A DNA stretch of 39,320 bases, taken from positions 1-39,320 of the forward strand of contig JAGSHC010000028.1 in assembly GCA_023954745.1 (NCBI GenBank). The letters run 5' to 3'. The position numbers were made by a program, and so were the translations under genes. Shown in pieces: positions 8,044 to 15,124 of the stretch (position 1 is the first letter of the stretch; each line of letters begins with the position of its first letter). Origin of the DNA: Deltaproteobacteria bacterium. Its GTDB lineage: Bacteria; Myxococcota_A; UBA796; UBA9615. The notes under the pieces are model-generated. The model searched no databases and was not told the DNA's origin. It was given only the letters and a program-made list of their open reading frames with translations.

Positions 8044-8071
8044 GTGACTCCCGCGATCTCAGCCATATACT
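8044..8071 (+). promoter_or_regulatory. Promoter of the adenosine deaminase gene, probably leaderless
   Basis: GTGACT (8044-8049, 4 of 6 to TTGACA), a 16-bp spacer and TATACT (8066-8071, 5 of 6 to TATAAT) lie just before the gene. Five nt separate the -10 from ATG 8077, so the transcript would begin at or beside the A of the start codon. No Shine-Dalgarno precedes this ATG, in agreement. Confidence 0.55.
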
Positions 8072-8076
8072 CGTGC

Positions 8077-9219
8077 ATGGCTGAACATAGAACTCCTGAT
8101 ATCCAGATCGACGAAGCCTTCGTGCGCGCAATGCCCAAGGCCGATCTCCACTGCCACCTCGACGGATCCCTTCGCATCCAGACCATCCTGGAGCTCGCGA
8201 AGGAGAACAACGTCACCCTCCCGACGACCGACCCCGACGAACTGAGGGACGCCCTGCACGCTGGAAAGCTGTGCGACGACCTCGTCGACTACCTCAAGGC
8301 CTTCGACATCACCTGCAAGGTGCTGCAGACCGAAGCGTCCCTCGAGCGCGCCGCCTTCGAGCTCGCTGAGGACGCCGCCGCCGAGAACGTCAAGTACATC
8401 GAGGTGCGCTACGCCCCGGTGCTGCACACCAACGATGGCTTGCGTCTCGACCAGGTCGTGCAGGCAGTGCTCGACGGCCTCAAGAGGGCCGAGCGCACCT
8501 ACGACATCACGACGGGGCTGATCATCTGCGGGATCCGCAACATGGACCCCGAGATCTCGCTGCGCATGGCCGAGGTCGCCATCGCCTTCAAGAACCGCGG
8601 CGTCGTCGGCTTCGACCTCGCTGGCGCCGAGGTGGACAACCCCGCGAAGCACCACCGCGAGGCGTTCTATCTGATTCGGAACAACAACATCAACGTGACC
8701 ATTCACGCGGGTGAGGCCTACGGCCCCGAGTCCATCTCCCAGGCCATCCACTACTGCGGCTCCCACCGCATCGGGCATGGCACCCGCCTTCGCGAGAGCG
8801 GCGACCTCCTCAACTACGTCAACGACCACCGCATTCCCCTCGAGGTCTGCCTCAAGTCGAACATCCAGACGCGGTCGGCGAAGTCCATGGCCAGCCATCC
8901 GTTCAAGTTCTACCTGGACCTGGGGCTGCGGGTGACGCTGAACACCGACAATCGCCTCATCACCGACACCACCGTCAGCGACGAGTACCTGCTCGCCCAG
9001 CGCCAGTGGAACCTGTCGGCCGAGGAGCTCGGCTGGATCATGGAGAACGGCTTCCAGTCAGCCTTCCTTCCCTTCCGGGACAAGCACGCGCTCATGAGCC
9101 GGGTGCGGAAGGAGTACGAAGCGCTCTGCGAGCAGTACCGGCAGAACCAGGGCAAGAAGCCCACGCGTCGCGCCGCGGACCCGAAGAAGACCAGCGAGCC
9201 GGCGGCGCCTCCGGCGTAG
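8077..9219 (+). CDS. add: Adenosine deaminase
   Basis: This 380-aa enzyme hydrolyses adenosine (and deoxyadenosine) to inosine and ammonia in purine salvage. It has the zinc-binding HxH in KADLHCHLDGS (H25, H27), the catalytic His-Glu in IHAGEAYG, the catalytic His in HRIGHGTRL, and the zinc/catalytic Asp in TLNTDNRL. The LNTDNRL..DTTVSDE variant is also seen in ADA-family proteins of other bacteria. There is no signal peptide, so it is cytoplasmic. A GTG at 8044 would add 11 residues but lies inside the predicted -35 element, so ATG 8077 is preferred. The C-terminus ends in a basic, Pro/Ala-rich tail. The stop converges with the PHP lipoprotein gene with 24 nt between. Adenine deaminase or adenosylhomocysteine-type activity within the same superfamily cannot be fully excluded. 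Confidence 0.9.
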   Translation: MAEHRTPDIQIDEAFVRAMPKADLHCHLDGSLRIQTILELAKENNVTLPTTDPDELRDALHAGKLCDDLVDYLKAFDITCKVLQTEASLERAAFELAEDAAAENVKYIEVRYAPVLHTNDGLRLDQVVQAVLDGLKRAERTYDITTGLIICGIRNMDPEISLRMAEVAIAFKNRGVVGFDLAGAEVDNPAKHHREAFYLIRNNNINVTIHAGEAYGPESISQAIHYCGSHRIGHGTRLRESGDLLNYVNDHRIPLEVCLKSNIQTRSAKSMASHPFKFYLDLGLRVTLNTDNRLITDTTVSDEYLLAQRQWNLSAEELGWIMENGFQSAFLPFRDKHALMSRVRKEYEALCEQYRQNQGKKPTRRAADPKKTSEPAAPPA

Positions 9220-9223
9220 CGGT

Positions 9224-9247
9224 GGGAGGCCTGAGCGCTCCCCTCAG
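9224..9247. terminator. Weak hairpins between convergent genes
   Basis: In the 24-bp gap between the two stops, GGGAG (9224-9228) can pair with CTCCC (9239-9243), or CTGAG (9231-9235) with CTCAG (9243-9247). There is no T-run on either strand. It is a possible bidirectional terminator, but the evidence is weak. Confidence 0.22.
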
Positions 9248-11976
9248 CGGGTGGCGCCCTCGAACGCAGCCGTCCAGTTGCACTCCTTGCCGCCGGGCGC
9301 GTCGAAGACGCCGTTGCCGTCGACGTCCACGAAGATGGGGCTCGTGACGAGCCGCGGCGCGTCGGTGCTGTAGTTCCTGAGCCCCCGGGGCATCGAGTTG
9401 GCGCCGAAGGCCAGCACCACGATGTGGGCATCTGCCTCGAGCTCCAGCGTCACCCCGTCATCGAACTTGAGGGCTGCGTCCGGGCCATCCGCCGCGAACT
9501 CGGCGACCTCATCGCAGTTGGCGAGCACGGTGATGTGGGAGACGTCCACCGCGGGGATCCCCTCGATGCGCAGCGCGAGCTGCGCGGTCGTCGAGCCCAG
9601 GAGCGCGAGCTCTCCAGGGCCCGCTCCCGCGATCTCGACTTCGGTGGCGAACACCCCCGCGCTCATCTGCGCAGACCCCACCTGCACTCCGGCGACGAGC
9701 TGCTCCTCGGGCACGGCACCCGGGGTGTCGTCGTCCACCGCGACATAGGTGCGGGGCTGCCCGGGGGGGCCGTCGCCGTGGCTGTCGGTCACCGCCATCG
9801 CGGTCACCTGGTGGCCGAGGTTGTGCATGGCCATGTTGTCCTCGAACGACCCGGTCCGGCGCGGGTTGCCCGGGTCCATGAATGGCGAGCGCAGGCCGTT
9901 CATCACCTCCATGGAGTCGAGGTCCCAGGACCACAAGGCCTCGTCGGCCCGCAGGCCGAGCAGCGTGGGGTCCGTCTCGGCGGGCTCACCGGTCAGGCGG
10001 TTCCAGTCGACGATGCACATGAAGTTGCAGTTGCCGTTCACGCGGGAGTGGTTGAGCTGCACGATCTGTGCGCCTCGCTCGCGCTCCACCTCCCAGATCC
10101 CCTCCAGGGTGTGCTCGTACCACTTCACATGGTCGCCGCGCGGCACCTCGGGCCGGGGGGGAAAGGGCCAGGCGTTGGTGTGCTCGGGCAGAGGTGCGGT
10201 GACCTCGCTGCCGAGGGAGGTCTGGATGTAGTCGCCGAGGCCCGCAGACTCCACGAACGGTGAGAGGTCGATGATCGCCTCGTGGTCCGTCGTGATGATG
10301 ACGTCGAGCCCGCTGGCCGCTCCCGTGAGCATCCGGTTCTCGGGCAGCACGCGGCTGTCCGGGGAGGGCTCGCTGTGCACGTGGGAGTCGATGGAGGCCC
10401 ACCCGGGGGTCTCGAAGGCTCGCTCCAGGGTGACCTCGAGGAGTGCGTCGCCGTCGTTTGGGATGGTGATGGTCCGCTCCTCGATTCCCCACTCGTACCC
10501 TCGGCTCACCCACACGGTGTAGACGCCGGGGGGCACGGCCAAGGCGGTGCCGTCGGGGTGGGCCCACCGCACGAAGGTGGCGCCGTCGGCGCGCTCAAGC
10601 TCCACCCGGGCGGGGAGCGCGGTGCCACCAGGGTCTGCGATGGCGGGGGTGAGGCTCCCCAGGCGGCCCAGCACGAGCTCGATGTCCCCCATGGGCGCGG
10701 CGTCGATCTCGACCACCTCACTGTCGTCACGGCCTCCGCCGCTCGCGTAGACGCGCCATCGGTTCGCGCCGACGGGTGCGAGGACCCCGGAGAACACGCC
10801 CTCGGTGTCCACCGCGAAGGTGTCAAGCAGCTCGAAGCCGCCGCCGTCGGTCTCTGCCTCGACCCACACGTATCCGTCCCCCACAGCCACCCCGTCCGGG
10901 TCCCTCACGGTGCCGCTGACTACGACGCCACCTGCTTGTCCATCCGGGAAGGGCGTCGGCATGTGGTCCATGAGGGGAGCGGTGGCGCTCCCGGTTCCGC
11001 CAGCTCCCACGGACAGCGCCATGCGCGCGACCTGGGTGGAGCCAGGACTCACCGGGAGGGGCTCGAGGAGCAGCTCAAGATCCAGGAAGCCCGTGACGCC
11101 GGAGAACGTCGTGCGCGAACCCGTGCCCTCGGGGACGCCAATGGCGAACGAGCCCTCGGAGCTCCCGGCGGCGAACCAGGGGACCTGGGTGTCGAGGTTC
11201 ACGCCGCCGGCGCCGATGCTGCCGTTGCTGAAGGCGTGCTCGAGGGTGCGGTCCGCGGGAAAGAGCAGGCTGCCAGCGATGAAGTTGTCGTCGACGGTGA
11301 CGCCGGTCATGCGGATCTGCACGTCGAGGACCGGCTGATCGGGCTCCAGGATGTAGCGCACCGTGACGTCCATCCCGTAGGGCTCGGTCATGGGCTTGGG
11401 GTTGCCGTCTTCGTAGGCGCCGCGGATCAGCTCGTACTCCACGAGCCAGAAGCGGTCGTCCACCCCGTGCACGTCGACGATGGCCGGGCCCCCATCGGAG
11501 CCATCGCTCACGATCTCGATCTCCTCGCCTCGAAACATCCGCAAGGAGGACTGGGGGAAGTCGAGCAGGTTCAGCTGACCGAGAATCCAGCCGACCACCC
11601 CGAAGCGCTCGGGCCCCGCCTGCTCGCAGCCATCCACCGGGACCGCGTCGATGGGGACGCCTCCGTAGTGGTACCAGGTGCGCGGATTGTCTCCCGGTGC
11701 GGCGATGACCCAGGCGGCAGAACTGTTTCCAAGCACCACATCGCCCGCGGCGGAGATGGCCGTCTCGCCCCAGGGGGCCTCGTCATCACTGGCGAGAAGG
11801 CGAGCGAAGGAGGAGCCCTCCTCGGGGCAGCCCTGGGTGAAGAGCCCGTCGCCGGTCTCCACGGAGTCGTCGTCATCCGTGGGGGTCGTGGCGTCGTCGT
11901 CATCGTTGGCGGGCTCGGCGGGCTCGCAGGCAGCCGCAAACAGCAACGTGACGAGGAGAAGGCGTAGGGGTGACAT
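9244..11976 (-). CDS. Large PHP-domain (CehA/McbA-like) lipoprotein
   Basis: This 910-aa protein begins MSPLRLLLVTLLFAAAC (lipobox AAAC), followed by acidic linkers (NDDDDATTPTDDDDS). Residues 50-340 form a large beta-rich region. Residues about 350-500 contain carboxypeptidase-regulatory/Ig-like repeats (VSGTVRDPDGVAVGDGYVWV). A PHP metallo-hydrolase domain follows: DSHVHSEPSPDS near 530, IITTDHE near 565, QLNHSR near 645 and DSHGDG near 740. PHP domains bind two or three metals and hydrolyse phosphoesters or related bonds; the CehA/McbA branch includes carbaryl hydrolase. The C-terminus has an EF-hand-like DVDGNGVFD. It is probably surface- or periplasm-exposed. There is no Shine-Dalgarno; TACGGT lies 6 nt before the ATG, and a perfect DnaA box lies further upstream. 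The substrate is unknown. Confidence 0.85.
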   Translation of the reverse strand: MSPLRLLLVTLLFAAACEPAEPANDDDDATTPTDDDDSVETGDGLFTQGCPEEGSSFARLLASDDEAPWGETAISAAGDVVLGNSSAAWVIAAPGDNPRTWYHYGGVPIDAVPVDGCEQAGPERFGVVGWILGQLNLLDFPQSSLRMFRGEEIEIVSDGSDGGPAIVDVHGVDDRFWLVEYELIRGAYEDGNPKPMTEPYGMDVTVRYILEPDQPVLDVQIRMTGVTVDDNFIAGSLLFPADRTLEHAFSNGSIGAGGVNLDTQVPWFAAGSSEGSFAIGVPEGTGSRTTFSGVTGFLDLELLLEPLPVSPGSTQVARMALSVGAGGTGSATAPLMDHMPTPFPDGQAGGVVVSGTVRDPDGVAVGDGYVWVEAETDGGGFELLDTFAVDTEGVFSGVLAPVGANRWRVYASGGGRDDSEVVEIDAAPMGDIELVLGRLGSLTPAIADPGGTALPARVELERADGATFVRWAHPDGTALAVPPGVYTVWVSRGYEWGIEERTITIPNDGDALLEVTLERAFETPGWASIDSHVHSEPSPDSRVLPENRMLTGAASGLDVIITTDHEAIIDLSPFVESAGLGDYIQTSLGSEVTAPLPEHTNAWPFPPRPEVPRGDHVKWYEHTLEGIWEVERERGAQIVQLNHSRVNGNCNFMCIVDWNRLTGEPAETDPTLLGLRADEALWSWDLDSMEVMNGLRSPFMDPGNPRRTGSFEDNMAMHNLGHQVTAMAVTDSHGDGPPGQPRTYVAVDDDTPGAVPEEQLVAGVQVGSAQMSAGVFATEVEIAGAGPGELALLGSTTAQLALRIEGIPAVDVSHITVLANCDEVAEFAADGPDAALKFDDGVTLELEADAHIVVLAFGANSMPRGLRNYSTDAPRLVTSPIFVDVDGNGVFDAPGGKECNWTAAFEGATR

Positions 11977-12009
11977 GGCGGCACCGTACCAATCGAGAGT
12001 GGGTGAAAG

Positions 12010-12121
12010 TTATCCACAGGCTGTGTGGACATCCGGAAACCCCCTTGTCGGGACAGCTACTTGCCCGAGATCTGACGCGCTCCGGGACCCACCCGGCCTT
12101 TCCACAACCCCTTGTGGATAA
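12010..12121. promoter_or_regulatory. Cluster of DnaA boxes, two perfect, in inverted pairs
   Basis: TTATCCACA occurs at 12010-12018 on the plus strand and at 12113-12121 on the minus strand, both exact matches to the bacterial DnaA box. Each is paired with a 7-of-9 match in inverted orientation: ATGTCCACA on the minus strand (12024-12032) and CTTTCCACA on the plus strand (12098-12106). All four lie in the 320-bp gap between the divergent PHP lipoprotein and iscS genes. This suggests DnaA-dependent regulation of one or both genes, or a titration site. It lacks an evident AT-rich unwinding region and a dnaA or dnaN neighbour, so I do not call it oriC. Confidence 0.6.
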
Positions 12122-12204
12122 CTCTGATCATGCTGCTGGCAGCGGGGAGATCGGCCCTTGGGGCGAAATGGGCGGAGGTCCGACCCACTCAGCGGCGGAT
12201 CCGT

Positions 12205-12237
12205 TTGACACTCCCGAATCATCGACTAATTTGGTCG
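12205..12237 (+). promoter_or_regulatory. isc operon promoter with an overlapping IscR/Rrf2-like palindrome
   Basis: A perfect -35 (TTGACA, 12205-12210) is followed after 16 bp by TAATTT (12227-12232) as the probable -10. An imperfect palindrome, CGACTAATTTGGTCG (12223-12237), covers the -10, a classic repressor position. Its layout (GAC, 7 nt, GTC with an A/T-rich centre) resembles sites of IscR and other Rrf2-family iron-sulfur sensors. A matching site precedes iscU. No iscR is encoded in the window, so the regulator must be elsewhere. Confidence 0.55.
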
Positions 12238-12296
12238 GCGATTCCGCCGGCAACATGCCGCATCCCCAAAGCCTTCGGATTTCTTGAGGAAACCCC

Positions 12297-13535
12297 GTGA
12301 GCATCGCCAACGAACTTCCCTTTCAGACCCCGGTCTACCTCGACAACTCCTCCACCACGCGCTGCGATCCGCGGGTCGTCGAGGAGATGCTTCCCTACTT
12401 CAGCGACACCTACGGGAACGCGCACAGCCGCTCCCACGCCTACGGGTGGGGTGCCGAGAAGGCGGTGGATCTCGCCCGCGAGCGCGTCGCGTCGCTGGTG
12501 AACTGCAAGCCCTCGGAGATCATCTTCACGAGCGGCGGCACCGAGTCCTGCAACCTCGCCATCTTCGGTGCGGCGCGCATGTACGCGGAGAAGGGCAAGC
12601 ACATCGTCACGACGGCGGTGGAGCACCGGTCCTGCATGGACCCGTGCCGCGCCCTCGAGCGCGAGGGCTTCGAGGTCACCTACCTGCCCGTCGACACCAA
12701 CGGGCTCGTGACCGCCGAGCAGGTGGCGGGCGCCATCCGCGAGGACACCATCCTCGTCTCGGTGATCTTCGGGAACAACGAAGTGGGCACGATCATGCCG
12801 GCGAAGGAGATCGGCGCTGTCTGCAAGGACAAGGGCGTCATCTTCCACCTCGACGCGTGCCTCGGGCTCGACACGGAGACCCTGGACGTGGACGCCGACG
12901 GCATCGACCTCCTCTCCATGTCCGGCCACAAGATGTACGGGCCTCAGGGCATCGGCGCCCTCTACGTGCGCCGGCGCCGCCCGCGGGTGCGCCTGCGCGC
13001 CCTCAACCTCGGTGGCGGCCAGGAGCGTGGCTTCCGGCACGGCACGCTGAACGTCCCCGGCATCGTGGGCATGGGCAAGGCGGCGGAGATCTGCAAGGAG
13101 ACGCGCGACGCCGAGAAGGTCCGTCAGACGGCCCTCTCCAAGCGGCTCAAGGATGCGTTCTTCGCCCAGATGGACCACCTGTACCTCAACGGCCACCCCA
13201 CCCAGCGCCTCCCGGGTCTGCTCAACATCTCCTTCAACTACATCGAGGGCGAGAGCCTGATGATGGGGATGAGCACGCTGGCCGTGAGCTCGGGCTCGGC
13301 GTGTACGTCGGCGACGCTCGAGCCGTCGCACGTGATGCGCGCCCTCGGCGTCGGTGAGGACCTCGTGCACACGAGCATCCGCTTCTCCCTTGGGCGTTTC
13401 ACCACCGAGGCTGAGGTCGACTTCGCAGCGAAGGAATGCCTCGCGGCGGCGCACAAGCTGCGCGAGATGAGCCCGCTCTACGAGATGGTCAAGGAAGGCA
13501 TCGACCTCAACACCATCGAGTGGAAGCACGACTAA
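12297..13535 (+). CDS. iscS: Cysteine desulfurase IscS
   Basis: IscS is a PLP enzyme that takes sulfur from cysteine and passes it to IscU for iron-sulfur cluster assembly. The protein is 412 aa, slightly longer than the E. coli enzyme. It has YLDNSSTTRCDPRV at the N-terminus, the PLP-binding Lys in SGHKMYGPQG (K212), the His of VEHRS, and the mobile-loop catalytic Cys in SSGSACTSATLEPS (C336), which defines the group I NifS/IscS type. The start is GTG 12297 with TGAGGAAA about 5-8 nt upstream. It is the first gene of a complete isc operon (iscS-iscU-iscA-hscB-hscA-fdx-iscX). The promoter has a palindrome that suggests control by an Rrf2-type regulator. Confidence 0.97.
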   Translation: MSIANELPFQTPVYLDNSSTTRCDPRVVEEMLPYFSDTYGNAHSRSHAYGWGAEKAVDLARERVASLVNCKPSEIIFTSGGTESCNLAIFGAARMYAEKGKHIVTTAVEHRSCMDPCRALEREGFEVTYLPVDTNGLVTAEQVAGAIREDTILVSVIFGNNEVGTIMPAKEIGAVCKDKGVIFHLDACLGLDTETLDVDADGIDLLSMSGHKMYGPQGIGALYVRRRRPRVRLRALNLGGGQERGFRHGTLNVPGIVGMGKAAEICKETRDAEKVRQTALSKRLKDAFFAQMDHLYLNGHPTQRLPGLLNISFNYIEGESLMMGMSTLAVSSGSACTSATLEPSHVMRALGVGEDLVHTSIRFSLGRFTTEAEVDFAAKECLAAAHKLREMSPLYEMVKEGIDLNTIEWKHD

Positions 13536-13557
13536 CAGTTGCGATCCGACGATTCGT

Positions 13558-13572
13558 AGACAAAATTGGTCC
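13558..13572 (+). promoter_or_regulatory. IscR/Rrf2-like palindrome before iscU
   Basis: AGACAAAATTGGTCC has the same GAC-N7-GTC layout and the same AATTGGTC-type right half as the site at the iscS promoter (12223-12237). It lies 13 bp after a possible -35 (TTGCGA, 13539-13544), nearly the spacing seen at iscS (12 bp). This suggests a second, co-regulated promoter inside the operon, in the 81-bp iscS-iscU gap. Confidence 0.5.
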
Positions 13573-13616
13573 ATAGAGCCGCGTCCCCGACGCGGCCTTC
13601 CAAGGAGAGTTCCCCA

Positions 13617-14012
13617 ATGGCCTACAGCGACAAGCTGATCGACCACTTCAACAACCCCCGCAACCTCGGCTCCATGGACAAGGGAGACGAGACAGTGGGT
13701 ACCGGCATCGTCGGCGCTCCCGAGTGCGGCGACGTCATGAAGCTCCAGATCAAGGTCGAAGGCGACAAGATCGTGGACGCGAAGTTCAAGACCTTCGGTT
13801 GCGGCTCGGCGATTGCCTCGAGCTCGCTGGCCACCGAGTGGGTCAAGGGCCGCACTCTCGACGAGGCCTACTCCATCAAGAACACGGAGATCGTGGAGGA
13901 GCTCGCGCTTCCTCCGGTCAAGATTCACTGCTCGGTCCTGGCCGAGGAGGCGATCAAGTCGGCGATCGAAGACTTCCAGAGCAAGAAGAATGCTGCTGCA
14001 GCAGAGGGCTGA
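13617..14012 (+). CDS. iscU: Iron-sulfur cluster scaffold IscU
   Basis: IscU is the scaffold on which a [2Fe-2S] cluster is built from IscS sulfur and iron and then released by HscA/HscB. The protein is 131 aa, the usual length. The three ligand cysteines are C37 (APECGDV), C62 (FGCGSA) and C105 (KIHCSV), with the conserved Asp at 39. The HscA recognition motif LPPVK is at residues 98-102. The start is ATG 13617 after AAGGAGAG; an in-frame upstream extension lies in the promoter region and is rejected. It has an unusually long gap to iscS for this operon, with its own candidate operator. Confidence 0.97.
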   Translation: MAYSDKLIDHFNNPRNLGSMDKGDETVGTGIVGAPECGDVMKLQIKVEGDKIVDAKFKTFGCGSAIASSSLATEWVKGRTLDEAYSIKNTEIVEELALPPVKIHCSVLAEEAIKSAIEDFQSKKNAAAAEG

Positions 14013-14091
14013 GCCCGCACGACCGCTCGTGCAGATCGGCGCGACGCGCCGTTCCGCGACCCCCGTTTCCCCCGCTCCGAGGAGCAAGAAG

Positions 14092-14433
14092 ATGGCCGCT
14101 GCAGCAGTGAGCGTCACCGAGAACGCGGCAGGGAAGATCCTCAACCTGTTCGAGCAGAAGAGCTTGAGCTGGGAGGAGGCCGGCCTGCGCATCGCGGTCA
14201 AGGGCGGCGGTTGCTCTGGGTTGTCCTACAACCTGTCCATCGACGACGAGCCCACGAAGCACGACCGGGTCTTCGACTCCAACGGCATCAAGCTCATCGT
14301 CGACAAGAAGAGCTTCCTCTACACGATGGGCCTCGAGCTCGACTTCGACACCGACGACTTCAACGGCGGTTTCGTGTTCCACAACCCCAAGGCGAAAGCC
14401 ACATGCGGTTGCGGAACGTCTTTCTCCGTCTAG
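14092..14433 (+). CDS. iscA: A-type iron-sulfur carrier IscA
   Basis: A-type carriers accept clusters or iron and deliver them to apoproteins. The 113-aa protein has the three conserved cysteines: C41 in GGGCSGLSY, and C105 and C107 in ATCGCGTSF. The start is ATG 14092, preceded by CGAGGAGCAAGA; the open frame extends further upstream through a non-conserved Arg/Pro-rich region that overlaps iscU and is rejected. It lies in the isc order between iscU and hscB, which supports iscA over erpA, although sequence alone cannot separate the two with certainty. Confidence 0.93.
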   Translation: MAAAAVSVTENAAGKILNLFEQKSLSWEEAGLRIAVKGGGCSGLSYNLSIDDEPTKHDRVFDSNGIKLIVDKKSFLYTMGLELDFDTDDFNGGFVFHNPKAKATCGCGTSFSV

Positions 14434-14451
14434 AACCGCCACACTCCCCTC

Positions 14452-15120
14452 ATGTCCGACTACTCCCGCTCTGCGGAGGGCTTCCGCTGTGACGAGTGCA
14501 GCGAAGAGATGGCGATGCCTCTCTTCTGCGACCACTGCGGCGCGAACTATCCGGAGAGACGCGCCATGGGCCCCTTTGCGGTGCTGGGCGTGAACGCCGA
14601 GTTCGGCCTCGACCCGGACCTGCTCGAGCGCCGTGAGCTGGCTCTCGCCAAGCGCCTCCACCCCGACAGCTGGCAGAGCCGCGGCGAGCGCAAGCACAAG
14701 CAGGCGCAGCTGGCCTGGTCCGCGGTGAACGAGGCCCTCGCGAAGACCCAGGACCCCTTCGTGCGCGCCGAGACGCTGCTTCAGGGCACCGACGAGGCCA
14801 CCTCTGGCGCGCTGAGCGACACCCCGTCCGTCCCCCAGACCTTTCTCCTGGAGCAGCTCGAGCTTCAGGAGGAGATCGAGGACGGCGTGGACGACGGGCG
14901 CCGCAAGGTCCTGAACAAAGAGGTACGCCGGGCCCTCAAGGAGCTGCAGCGGCAGCTCGCCGGACACTTCGAAATCATCGAGGCCACGCAAGACGCCGGC
15001 TCTGCAGCCGGGGATGCGCGCATCGCCGCGCTCCGAGCCAGTTGGACCGTCGTGCACATGAGCCGGTACTGGAAGAACGCCCAGCGCGCGCTGCGATCCG
15101 GCGCGGCGCAGGCGAGGTAG
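14452..15120 (+). CDS. hscB: Co-chaperone HscB with an N-terminal zinc finger
   Basis: HscB is a J-domain protein that brings IscU to HscA and stimulates its ATPase. The 222-aa protein is longer than E. coli HscB (about 171 aa). The extra N-terminus carries two CxxC pairs (C13/C16 and C26/C29), a probable zinc finger like that of eukaryotic HSCB. The J-domain follows ([15 protein letters not shown], then RLHPDSW with HPD at 70-72). The C-terminal helical bundle ([13 protein letters not shown], then [13 protein letters not shown]) binds IscU. It starts 18 nt after iscA and ends 4 nt before hscA. Confidence 0.93.
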   Translation: MSDYSRSAEGFRCDECSEEMAMPLFCDHCGANYPERRAMGPFAVLGVNAEFGLDPDLLERRELALAKRLHPDSWQSRGERKHKQAQLAWSAVNEALAKTQDPFVRAETLLQGTDEATSGALSDTPSVPQTFLLEQLELQEEIEDGVDDGRRKVLNKEVRRALKELQRQLAGHFEIIEATQDAGSAAGDARIAALRASWTVVHMSRYWKNAQRALRSGAAQAR

Positions 15121-15124
15121 CAGC

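Noticed and set aside
10282-11967. Plus-strand open frame of 561 codons opposite the PHP lipoprotein
   Set aside because: Antisense shadow without a start signal; the minus-strand gene has a lipobox and PHP motifs.
12010-12121. Chromosomal origin (oriC)
   Set aside because: Only two perfect DnaA boxes, no clear AT-rich unwinding region, and no dnaA, dnaN or gyrB nearby. Regulatory or titration use is more cautious.
12219-14201. Minus-strand open frame of 660 codons opposite iscS and iscU
   Set aside because: It covers two certain genes and the isc promoter and has no recognisable motif.
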